Shown: positions 9,485 through 15,932 of the stretch, one piece after another
Position numbering within the stretch: the stretch's first letter is position 1
How the letters are laid out: every line of letters starts with the position of its first letter
DNA from: Phaeodactylibacter luteus
GTDB lineage: Bacteria; Bacteroidota; Bacteroidia; Chitinophagales; Saprospiraceae
DNA: 36,087 nt
NCBI RefSeq assembly: GCF_007993045.1
Contig: NZ_VOOR01000051.1
Span: 1-36,087, forward strand
Direction: 5' to 3'
Made by a program: the position numbers and the translations under genes
Notes under the pieces: model-generated
Database searches by the model: none
Told to the model about the DNA's origin: nothing
The model's input: the letters and a program-made list of their open reading frames with translations, nothing else

Positions 9485-10585
9485 TTAGGCCAACAGCGTG
9501 TACCTTTTGCCCGGCAATGATTTTATCAGCCCTTTGAACTCGAGTTCTAGCAAATCTGCTGCCATTTTTTGTGGGCTGCGCTGTAGCTGGTGCACCAATT
9601 CGTCAATGCTTCTGTTCTCTTTTTCTTTGAGCAGTTGTACTACGGCATCTTCCTCTGGAGAAAGGTCAGGGAAGAGGGCCTGTTGAATACCATGGCCGGG
9701 CTTTTTTTCTTCCCATTGCATCACGTAGGCTAGGTCTCTAGCCTGTTCAATCAGGGAAGCACGGTGGCTTTTGATGAGCAGGTTGCACCCTTCTGTACTG
9801 CGTTCCTTGGGGCGCCCTGGCACGGCAAAAACATCTTTGTGGTAGTCATTGGCCATTTGAGCACTGATCATGGACCCACCCTTGCGCTGTGTTTCTACGA
9901 CAATGAGCGCATCACACAGGCCAGCGATAATGCGGTTGCGCATAGGGAAGCGCTCGCGGTCGGGCGGTGTCGGGCTGGGGTATTCCGACAATACGCCTCC
10001 TGCCTCCATCATTTCCCTTGCAGTATGGATGTGCTGTGGCGGGTAGATATGCCTAAGCCCGTGGGCTACGACCCCGATTGTGGGTATGTTCATGGCCAGG
10101 GCCGTACGGTGGGCGGCAACGTCGATGCCATAAGCCAGCCCGCTGATGATGGTCACTCCATATGCCTGAAGGCCCTCCACAATCTCCTCACAGGCCCTGA
10201 CCCCTTGGGGTGTGGGTTTTCGGGTGCCAACAATGGCAACACTGCGTTCTGGGTTGAGGCTGGCTTCCCCCTTGTAGTAAAGCATAGGGGGGGCATCGGG
10301 CAGGTGGCTGAGCCGTTTGGGGTAGCCCTTATCCAGATAAAACACTGGCTGTATGCCATTTTCCGTCATAAAGGCTATTTCTTGGTCAGCCAGGTCTAAA
10401 AGGTCCGGTTGCCGGATGTGGGAAACGATTTGTTCTCCTATACCAGGCACGGTAGCGAGCATTTTAGGGCTGGCCTCAAACACGGCACGGGCACTTCCGC
10501 AATAGCTCATCAGGTTGCGGGCTTTCACTGCACCAACTTTGGGGATGAGGGTGAGCGCAACGCGGAAGCGAAGATCATCTGACAT
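9485..10585 (-). CDS. dprA: DNA-processing protein DprA
   Basis: DprA binds incoming single-stranded DNA during natural transformation and loads RecA onto it. The 366-residue protein shows the expected order: an N-terminal helix-hairpin-helix-like region (LIPKVGAVKARNLM and TVPGIGEQI), a central Rossmann-type domain with VAIVGTRKPT (about 115-124), SGLAYGIDVAAH and MRNRIIAGL, followed by GGSMISAQMA and FAVPG, and a C-terminal winged-helix segment (about 300-366) ending GLIKSLPGKRYTLLA. All core motifs are intact, so it should be functional. It is a single gene with a good Bacteroidota promoter about 180 bases upstream, implying a long leader. No other competence genes are in the window, so I cannot say whether the organism is transformable. 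Confidence 0.95.
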   Translation of the reverse strand: MSDDLRFRVALTLIPKVGAVKARNLMSYCGSARAVFEASPKMLATVPGIGEQIVSHIRQPDLLDLADQEIAFMTENGIQPVFYLDKGYPKRLSHLPDAPPMLYYKGEASLNPERSVAIVGTRKPTPQGVRACEEIVEGLQAYGVTIISGLAYGIDVAAHRTALAMNIPTIGVVAHGLRHIYPPQHIHTAREMMEAGGVLSEYPSPTPPDRERFPMRNRIIAGLCDALIVVETQRKGGSMISAQMANDYHKDVFAVPGRPKERSTEGCNLLIKSHRASLIEQARDLAYVMQWEEKKPGHGIQQALFPDLSPEEDAVVQLLKEKENRSIDELVHQLQRSPQKMAADLLELEFKGLIKSLPGKRYTLLA

Positions 10586-10761
10586 GTGCGATATAGTCGA
10601 AAGGTGGAGTGGGGGCGTATACGAGTGGGAACCGGGCTGTACCCGTTAGTCATCATTGAGGGGCACTGCTTTTTGTGCAGTGGGCATTTTCCACCAAGTG
10701 GCTAAAAAAACGTGCATTAACCAATTCGCTTTTCAAAAATCATAAGGTTTCTGCACTTTTG

Positions 10762-10791
10762 CAAATATATGCCCGACAAAGTGTGCCACAA
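10762..10791 (-). promoter_or_regulatory. Bacteroidota-type promoter for dprA
   Basis: On the minus strand the -33 TTG (10789-10791) is followed after 19 bases by the -7 box TATATTTG (10762-10769), matching the TTG-N19/20-TAnnTTTG consensus. Predicted transcription starts near 10755, leaving a leader of about 170 bases before the dprA ATG. Confidence 0.6.
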
Positions 10792-10831
10792 GCTTGGGGC
10801 AAGTGGCCAGAAAGATTAAAGCCTGAAAACG

Positions 10832-11359
10832 ATGAGTGAAAAAAAGAGTGTACTGCCCAAAGTAGAAATCCTGATTATCGGGGTGTTTTTTATGGCTTTT
10901 GCAGCCTGGGCCATTTCCCGTTGCTCTGCTACAAGCAATGCTTATGAAGAAGAGGCCCGCCTATTGGATGCTGAACAAGCGAAAGCAGATTCTATCGCAG
11001 CAGCTGAAGCTGGCCTCATCCCCGAATATCAGCCCAAGGATACCCTGCTAGCCAGGGAGGCTGAAAGCCCGACAGCTCCTCCGGGCGAAGCTTATACTCC
11101 TTTATATGTCGTCACTCCCGCCCTAAACCTTAGGACTGGCCCCGGGCTGAAATACAAAGTGCTGGAGCGGCTTGCATTGCATGATGAAGTGGCCTTCCTC
11201 AATGAGGTGACCGATACAACACAGCTGATCGACCTGGGGGACATCATCGCCGAAGAGCCTTGGGTAAAAGTCCGCTCGGCCAATGGAAAAGAGGGCTGGG
11301 TTTTTGGCGCTTGTGTAGACTATTACAAACATACCTTGGAAGGAGTGGAGGTGGATTGA
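10832..11359 (+). CDS. Membrane-anchored SH3-domain protein
   Basis: A 175-residue protein with a short cytoplasmic N-terminus, one membrane segment (about residues 11-29, VEILIIGVFFMAFAAWAI), a charged linker rich in Glu, Ala and Pro (about 38-88), and a C-terminal bacterial SH3 domain (about 92-170: YVVTPALNLRTGPGLKYKVL, then EPWVKVRSANGKEGWVFG). Bacterial SH3 domains of this type usually bind peptidoglycan or cell-wall peptides, so a periplasmic envelope role is inferred; no catalytic domain is attached. The gene is divergent from dprA. A small perfect hairpin with no U tract covers its stop codon. The exact function is unknown. Confidence 0.8.
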   Translation: MSEKKSVLPKVEILIIGVFFMAFAAWAISRCSATSNAYEEEARLLDAEQAKADSIAAAEAGLIPEYQPKDTLLAREAESPTAPPGEAYTPLYVVTPALNLRTGPGLKYKVLERLALHDEVAFLNEVTDTTQLIDLGDIIAEEPWVKVRSANGKEGWVFGACVDYYKHTLEGVEVD

Positions 11360-11375
11360 GGCTTTCAGAGCCTCA
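11357..11375 (+). other. Small hairpin over the SH3 gene stop
   Basis: TGAGGCT (11357-11363, containing the TGA stop) pairs perfectly with AGCCTCA (11369-11375) around a five-base loop. There is no U tract, so it is a weak terminator candidate at best. Confidence 0.35.
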
Positions 11376-11620
11376 TCAGGCTTGCCGTGGGACAGGTGGC
11401 TCCGGGCCTATGCTTTCGCCTTTAGAAGACATACCTATAGGATTATTTTGGCTTCTTGTTTTTGGCCTAGCGCCCGGGGCTAAGCTCTGCCCATAGCCTG
11501 AAGGGCTACTCTGCAAGCCAAAGGCCTAGCGCCACCGGCGTTTGGCCCTTGCCGTTTGGCAAAGCACCCAAGCCGGCAGCAGGCCCCTTTCTGGTATTTC
11601 TCAAACAGGTGCATGAACCA
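11376..11620. other. GC-rich intergenic region with internal repeats
   Basis: Between the converging SH3 and glucosaminidase-like genes lies a GC-rich stretch with no supported gene. GGCCTAGCGCC occurs twice about 58 bases apart (near 11467 and 11525), and short inverted repeats such as TTGCC-GTTT-GGCAA follow. The GGCCTAGCGC word also occurs in the dispersed palindromic repeat, reverse strand, so this may be a decayed relative, but I cannot align it fully. Confidence 0.35.
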
Positions 11621-12352
11621 TCATTCAAGCCCGTAACGGTCAATAACTGCTAAGAGCTGCCGGGCCAGTTCTGGCTCGGCAGAAAAGCCTTTTTGCTCAA
11701 GCGCTTCTGCCCAGCCCTTAATATCAGAAGAAGGGATCTGCTGCAAGGGGCTGTAGGTACCTGTTGTAATGAAAAAGCTGTGGTCGCGGAAGCTAGTCCA
11801 TGCATTATGGTACTGCCTTAGGCAACGGCCATCGTAGTTTTTTTGTTCTCCCTGCCAATCCGGAGTGCAGGGGATCAGGAAGTGGTTGTTGCGCCCTTCT
11901 TTCGCCCAAAGCGCTTCGCCTGCTTGGCTGTGCAGCAGGGCATTAGCTAGGATGATAGCAGCAGGGATGCCGAATTTCTCCTGTTCTTGTTTGGCCACCT
12001 TGCCAAACCGCTCGATGTACTGTTCAACCGTCGCCTTGTTGAGATCGGCTAAGCGCCCAAAAGCGGTAGGCTGAGCGCGGCCGCCCCCTGCACCGCTGAA
12101 GTCGAAACGGTCTGTTGCAGAAAGGGAGGAGGAAAAGCCTGGCCCTTGATCGGGACCTTCGGTATAGCGCTCCACTTTCACCTGTTTTTCCGGCACAGCG
12201 GGGGCTTCTTGCCTTGGGGTCGCCGGGGTATTCAGGTTTAAGTTAAAGCTTAGGTCTTTTCTCAGTGCAATGAATGCGAGGATTGAGATGATGCCTATTT
12301 TTAGGGCATTGCGCCGGAGGAAGGGCTGAATGTGTAATCGTAGAATTTCCAT
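11621..12352 (-). CDS. Glucosaminidase-fold (GH73-like) protein, catalytic Glu apparently missing
   Basis: Family members are peptidoglycan hydrolases (FlgJ/autolysin-type N-acetylglucosaminidases). The 243-residue protein has a membrane segment near residues 18-30, a Pro-rich linker (about 42-75) and the domain from about 108 to the end: YIERFGKVAKQEQEKFGIPA, GRNNHFLIPC, YHNAWTSFRDHSFFI, IKGWAEALEQKGF. In active members the helix after IPA reads roughly LAQ-x-ILESG-x-G, with the Glu as general acid; here it reads LANALLHSQAGEA, placing His141 where Glu is expected. It may therefore be inactive, use a nearby Glu (146 or 152), or only bind glycan. I chose the ATG at 12352 because the longer frame needs a TTG start inside AT-rich promoter-like sequence. 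Confidence 0.82.
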   Translation of the reverse strand: MEILRLHIQPFLRRNALKIGIISILAFIALRKDLSFNLNLNTPATPRQEAPAVPEKQVKVERYTEGPDQGPGFSSSLSATDRFDFSGAGGGRAQPTAFGRLADLNKATVEQYIERFGKVAKQEQEKFGIPAAIILANALLHSQAGEALWAKEGRNNHFLIPCTPDWQGEQKNYDGRCLRQYHNAWTSFRDHSFFITTGTYSPLQQIPSSDIKGWAEALEQKGFSAEPELARQLLAVIDRYGLE

Positions 12353-12388
12353 GCGACAACATTTTGTTTCAATTACTTTCGTACACAA

Positions 12389-12396
12389 CAAATATA
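12389..12396 (-). promoter_or_regulatory. Candidate -7 box of the glucosaminidase-like gene
   Basis: TATATTTG on the minus strand matches the Bacteroidota -7 consensus TAnnTTTG and lies about 37 bases before the ATG in an AT-rich stretch. No well-spaced -33 TTG is evident, so the call is tentative. Confidence 0.4.
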
Positions 12397-12440
12397 AATC
12401 AAAAAGTTTTTAAATGGAATAAATGAAACAAATAGTTGTT

Positions 12441-12477
12441 AAAAAAAAAGCGCGCTTCCCTGTCAAGAGAAGCGCGC
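12441..12477 (-). terminator. Rho-independent terminator of the trans-sulfuration gene
   Basis: On the minus strand GCGCGCTTC pairs perfectly with GAAGCGCGC (12469-12477 with 12450-12458) and is followed by nine T residues (12441-12449). It lies 49 bases beyond the stop of the PLP enzyme gene and separates it from the glucosaminidase-like gene. Confidence 0.92.
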
Positions 12478-12525
12478 ATTTACTGGGATCATAGCAGGTT
12501 AAGCGCTCTAAATATGCGCTTGGCT

Positions 12526-13671
12526 CTACAGCTGGCCCAATGCATGTTTGAGGTCTTGCTGCAGGTCCTCCACATCTTCTACCCCTACGCTAAGTCGGAT
12601 AAGAGAGTCGGTCAGCCCCACTTTTAACCGTTCAGCACGGGGTATAGAAGCGTGTGTCATTGAGGCAGGGTGGCCGATGAGCGATTCTACGCCCCCGAGG
12701 GATTCGGCAAGCGTAAACAAGTGAGTGCCGCTGAGGGCCTTGACCGCATCATCGAGCTTTCCTCCTTTCAGGTCGAAGGAGACCATTCCGCCGAACATAC
12801 GCATTTGCTTTTTTGCGGTTGTATGGCCAGGATGATCTGTAAAGCCAGGATAGTAGACCTGGTCTACTTGAGGCTGTGCTTTTAGGAATTCGGCAATCTG
12901 TGCAGCATTCTGGCACGCCCTCTCGACTCTAAGGTGGAGGGTCTTCGTGCCGCGGAGTACCAGGAAGCAATCCTGAGGCCCTGGCACAGCCCCTGCGGCA
13001 TTCTGGAAAAAGTGGAACTGCTCGGCGAGCTCATCCTGATTGGTGATCAAGGCGCCCAAGACCACATCTGAGTGGCCGCCGAGGTATTTGGTAGCTGAAT
13101 GCAGTACGATATCAGCTCCGAGGTCAAGTGGGTTTTGCAGGAAGGGCGAAGCAAAAGTGTTATCGACGCAGCTCCAGATCCCTTTCTCGCGGGCAAGTTG
13201 GCAGATGGCTTCAATATCGACAATATTGAGCATAGGGTTGGTGGGCGTCTCCACCCAAAAAAGGCGGGTTTTATCGTTGACAACGGCCTTCACTGCTTCC
13301 AGGTCATTGAGGTCGAGGAAGTGGGCTTTGATGCCATACTTGGCGTAGATCCGGGTCATGAGGCGGTAAGAGCCGCCGTAAAGGTCATTGGTGGAGATGA
13401 TCTCGTCTCCAGGGCTGAGGAGTTTGAGCACGGCATCCATAGCGGCCAGGCCTGACCCGAAGCAAATGCCATGCTTCCCGTTCTCCAGAGCGGCGAGGTT
13501 GGCTTCCAGGGCCGTCCGGGTGGGGTTTTGGGTACGGGCATATTCGTACCCTTTGTGCTGTCCCGGTGCGTCTTGTGCGTAGGTAGAGGTTTGGTAAATG
13601 GGGGTCATCACGGCGCCGGTGGTAGGGTCAGGGCTGACGCCAGCATGTATGGCTTTGGTTCCAAATTTCAT
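12526..13671 (-). CDS. Cystathionine gamma-synthase/lyase family PLP enzyme
   Basis: A cytoplasmic pyridoxal-phosphate enzyme of the Cys/Met metabolism family. It makes cystathionine from activated homoserine plus cysteine (MetB-like) or cleaves cystathionine to cysteine (gamma-lyase). The 381-residue length is typical. Visible motifs are YARTQNPTR (phosphate contact from the neighbouring subunit, about 44-52), FGSGLAAMDA, NDLYGGSYR with Tyr98, CVDNTFASP with Asp170, the PLP lysine Lys195 in HSATKYLGGHSDVVLG, and ESLGGVESL near the C-terminus. Sequence alone does not separate synthase from lyase, and no met or cys partner genes are adjacent, so I leave the symbol blank. It is a single gene with its own strong terminator. 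Confidence 0.9.
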   Translation of the reverse strand: MKFGTKAIHAGVSPDPTTGAVMTPIYQTSTYAQDAPGQHKGYEYARTQNPTRTALEANLAALENGKHGICFGSGLAAMDAVLKLLSPGDEIISTNDLYGGSYRLMTRIYAKYGIKAHFLDLNDLEAVKAVVNDKTRLFWVETPTNPMLNIVDIEAICQLAREKGIWSCVDNTFASPFLQNPLDLGADIVLHSATKYLGGHSDVVLGALITNQDELAEQFHFFQNAAGAVPGPQDCFLVLRGTKTLHLRVERACQNAAQIAEFLKAQPQVDQVYYPGFTDHPGHTTAKKQMRMFGGMVSFDLKGGKLDDAVKALSGTHLFTLAESLGGVESLIGHPASMTHASIPRAERLKVGLTDSLIRLSVGVEDVEDLQQDLKHALGQL

Positions 13672-13749
13672 ATCGTTCAGGGCTACTGTGTGCCCGGGCT
13701 AATGGGGCACGAGGTTAAAAAAGTGTAAGCGCTTTTTTGGAGGAGTTTT

Positions 13750-13844
13750 ATTTTGAAAACCAAGGGTTAATACCCGGCTGTTGTGCCAGCATGACCGGCA
13801 GGCAGGTATAAAGCATTGATTAGCAATAGGAACGAGCTCCAAGC
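13750..13844. repeat. Second dispersed repeat family, short copy
   Basis: Three blocks resemble, in the same order, blocks between 21282 and 21656: an approximately 52-bp block (13751-13802) ending TGCCAGCATGACCGGCAGG, an AGGTATAAAGC...AAT block (13804-13827), and AGGAACGAGCTCCAAGC (13828-13844, 16 of 17 matching). In the other copy the blocks are separated by extra DNA. The first block matches about 39 of 52 positions by eye. Confidence 0.5.
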
Positions 13845-13855
13845 TGCGCTAAGAG

Positions 13856-13891
13856 AAAGGGCAACCTGTTCCGAAAATCAGGTTGCCCTTT
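13856..13891 (-). terminator. Hairpin terminator downstream of the HU gene
   Basis: A perfect 13-bp stem (13856-13868 with 13879-13891, AAAGGGCAACCTG arm) with a ten-base loop lies 45 bases beyond the HU stop. The following minus-strand sequence is only moderately T-rich (CTCTTAG). Confidence 0.7.
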
Positions 13892-13936
13892 GGGGTGCAC
13901 AGCGTGCAGTAAAGCTTTATTATACGAAGCTGTAAA

Positions 13937-14212
13937 TTAAGCGTTTACAGCGTCAGAAATTTCTTTGCCGGGCTTGAACTTTACAACGTTCTTAGCTGCA
14001 ATTTGAATGCTTTCACCAGTTTGTGGGTTACGGCCGCTGCGTGCTTCGCGGTGGGAAACTGAAAAAGTGCCGAAGCCGATGAGGGTCACTTTGTCGTTGG
14101 CTTTCAGCGAGTCAGTGATGCCATCCAGAACTGCATTGAGTGCATCGGTAGCTTGGGCTTTAGACAGGTTCGCGCTTTCGGCGATTTTGTTAATAAGATC
14201 TCCCTTATTCAT
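13937..14212 (-). CDS. HU family DNA-binding protein
   Basis: A small histone-like nucleoid protein that binds and bends DNA without strong sequence preference. The 91-residue product covers the whole family length: an N-terminal dimerisation helix pair starting MNKGDLINKIAE, the signature LIGFGTFSVSHREAR (about 43-57), the DNA-intercalating arm with RNPQTGESI (about 61-69) and the closing strand KFKPGKEISDAVN. Homodimers or HU/HU-like heterodimers are usual. It is a single gene with one of the clearest promoters in the window (14244-14274) and a hairpin terminator, consistent with strong expression. Which HU paralogue it is cannot be told from the sequence alone. Confidence 0.97.
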   Translation of the reverse strand: MNKGDLINKIAESANLSKAQATDALNAVLDGITDSLKANDKVTLIGFGTFSVSHREARSGRNPQTGESIQIAAKNVVKFKPGKEISDAVNA

Positions 14213-14243
14213 TTCTGAATGTTTTAATTAGTTAAACGTGGAG

Positions 14244-14274
14244 CAAATTTATACGCTTGCTTTATGAAAACCAA
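14244..14274 (-). promoter_or_regulatory. Bacteroidota-type promoter of the HU gene
   Basis: On the minus strand TTG (14272-14274) is followed by a 20-base spacer and TAAATTTG (14244-14251), an exact match to TAnnTTTG. Transcription would start near 14237, giving a leader of about 25 bases. Confidence 0.75.
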
Positions 14275-14329
14275 GCTTTGCGAATCAAAAAAAAACTGGA
14301 ATCCCATATTTTTCAAGGGTTTTGGGCGA

Positions 14330-14361
14330 TTTGCCTACCTGTAAATTAAGCCTTACTTTTG
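14330..14361 (+). promoter_or_regulatory. Bacteroidota-type promoter of the small lipoprotein gene
   Basis: TTTG (14330-14333), a 20-base spacer, and TACTTTTG (14354-14361) fit the -33/-7 consensus exactly. The predicted start near 14368 leaves about 36 bases before the ATG at 14405 and supports that short gene as real. Confidence 0.7.
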
Positions 14362-14404
14362 AACGAGAACTTTAACACACGATTTCAAAATTATATTCTT
14401 GCCC

Positions 14405-14614
14405 ATGCGCGCTCTGCTCCGCTTGTTTAGTATTTGTGTGGTAGTGTCCTTTATCGCCCTGCCAGTATCCTCTTGCAACCGCAAAGTGGGGTGCCCTGCC
14501 AATGAGTCTGCCCATGTTAAGCCCAACCGAAGAGGGGAGCTGCCGACCAAAGGGGGGAGCTCGCAGTTGTTCCCGAAAAGCTTCAACAAAAAGAAAAAGC
14601 GCCGGAGGAATTGA
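14405..14614 (+). CDS. Small predicted lipoprotein, 69 residues
   Basis: I recognise no named family. The protein has a basic start (MRALLR), a hydrophobic stretch and a lipobox-like ALPVSSC, so the mature form would begin at the Cys with CNRKVGCPAN. The rest is short and very basic, with KGGSSQLFPKSF and a C-terminal KKKKRRRN. It would be a membrane-attached, positively charged peptide of roughly 45 residues; the role is unknown. The ATG was chosen over an upstream TTG because it follows a good promoter by a normal leader and starts the signal peptide directly. The gene converges on the opp operon with seven bases between stops, and its last codons overlap the operon's terminator. Confidence 0.7.
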   Translation: MRALLRLFSICVVVSFIALPVSSCNRKVGCPANESAHVKPNRRGELPTKGGSSQLFPKSFNKKKKRRRN

Positions 14615-14633
14615 GGGTCCTTTACTTCCGGCG
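14588..14633 (-). terminator. Terminator of the opp operon, inside the small lipoprotein gene
   Basis: On the minus strand CGCCGGA (14627-14633) pairs with TCCGGCG (14600-14606), extendable by a G-U and a G-C pair, and is followed by CTTTTTCTTTTTG. The T tract is the complement of the Lys codons at the end of the convergent small lipoprotein gene, and the loop contains the oppC-like stop. Confidence 0.75.
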
Positions 14634-15932
14634 GGGGTCAAGCGCATCAGCCAGCCCTTCACCGAGGAGGTTGAAGATGGTGACCGTTACAAATATGGCC
14701 ACCCCAGGGAAAATGGCCAGCCACCAGGCCGAGAATTGAGAACGGGCCAGATTGAGCATTGAGCCCCACGTGACTTGTTCAGCCGGCACCCCAATGCCCA
14801 AGAAGGAAAGGAAGGCTTCTAGCAGAATTGCGCTGGCAATCCCAAAAGCTATAGTGATCAACACAGGCGTTAATGCATTGGGGATGGCATGCCGGAATAT
14901 GACCCGCCATTTGCTGTACCCAAGGGCTTGCGCAGCTTCGATATATTCTAGGCTTCGGACCCGCAGCAGCTCCGCTCTGATAAAACGCGCGATCCCGGTC
15001 CAGCGGATCAGCCCGATAATGGCCATAATGTAAATAATGGACTGTGATTCGATGATGGCTACAACGCTCAATATCAGAAGGAGGGCGGGGATGGAGTTCA
15101 TGACTTCTATCAGCCGCATTACGATCAGGTCCATAGGCAGGGTGATGGCTCGCCCTAGTACAGGTGACCTCTTCAGGAGTGTGGCTAAAAGGTTGAGCAG
15201 CAAGAAAATACCAAGGGCAATGCCTATGCTGATCAGGGCTTCCCTGCCGAAATGGCCTTCCTGCAAGGCGTAAGCCCGGGCACTGACAGCATAAAAATAG
15301 GCTAGGAAAAAAGCCAGTAGGTTGAGCCATAGCCTGGCACGGCTCACCCTCAGCCGGTCATCCCCAAAATAGCCGGCCAGTGCGCCGAAAAAAACGCCAA
15401 TCAGGGTAGCGATCGACATAGAGACCATCCCTACGATCATAGCGGTCCGGGTGCCCGATACCATGCCCGCGGCTATATCTCTGCCCAGCTGATCGGTGCC
15501 GAGCCAGTGCCGGAACCGCCAGGAAGGGACATCCTGTGTTTCCAATGGGCTTACAAAATTGTTGTTCTTCCTGTCCATTGTCCCAGCGGAGTAAGGGATG
15601 AGCGGCCAGATGACCGATTCATAATCGTGCTCGTGCCAGCCGTACTGGAAAAACCGGGCTTCCCAGCTGTCCAGCCCTAGCCCGATCAAGTAGGACCTCA
15701 GCACAGGGAAGTGCGTTTCTCCGTCCAGTTTGCAATATATGGGCTTCTCATTGGCGATGAAATCGGCTGTGATGGCAATGAATGCCAGCACATAGAGTAC
15801 CCGTAGCGACCACACCGCCATGCGGTTTTTGCGGAACTGCCGTTTTACCACAGCCCGGTAGCTCTGATCCTGATGCAGTGCAGTGCCTGCCAGCTGGGCT
15901 GCTTCTCTTTCTTTTTGAATACCTATCAGCAT
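14622..15932 (-). CDS. Oligopeptide/dipeptide ABC transporter permease, OppC/DppC type
   Basis: An inner-membrane permease subunit for peptide import. The 436-residue protein is far longer than the usual 300. A first membrane segment at about 40-58 is followed by a soluble stretch, then HWLGTDQLGRD, the typical start of the transport domain, and TM2 at about 161-187. Between TM2 and the rest is an insertion (about 191-262) with two further hydrophobic segments (about 201-217 and 231-249). The EAA coupling loop that contacts the ATPase is present as IEAAQALGYSKWRVIFRHAI, and the end reads GEGLADALDPR, a family hallmark. The start overlaps the OppB-type stop by one base (TGATG), indicating translational coupling. 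No ATPase gene follows; the operon ends here at a terminator. Confidence 0.93.
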   Translation of the reverse strand: MLIGIQKEREAAQLAGTALHQDQSYRAVVKRQFRKNRMAVWSLRVLYVLAFIAITADFIANEKPIYCKLDGETHFPVLRSYLIGLGLDSWEARFFQYGWHEHDYESVIWPLIPYSAGTMDRKNNNFVSPLETQDVPSWRFRHWLGTDQLGRDIAAGMVSGTRTAMIVGMVSMSIATLIGVFFGALAGYFGDDRLRVSRARLWLNLLAFFLAYFYAVSARAYALQEGHFGREALISIGIALGIFLLLNLLATLLKRSPVLGRAITLPMDLIVMRLIEVMNSIPALLLILSVVAIIESQSIIYIMAIIGLIRWTGIARFIRAELLRVRSLEYIEAAQALGYSKWRVIFRHAIPNALTPVLITIAFGIASAILLEAFLSFLGIGVPAEQVTWGSMLNLARSQFSAWWLAIFPGVAIFVTVTIFNLLGEGLADALDPRRK

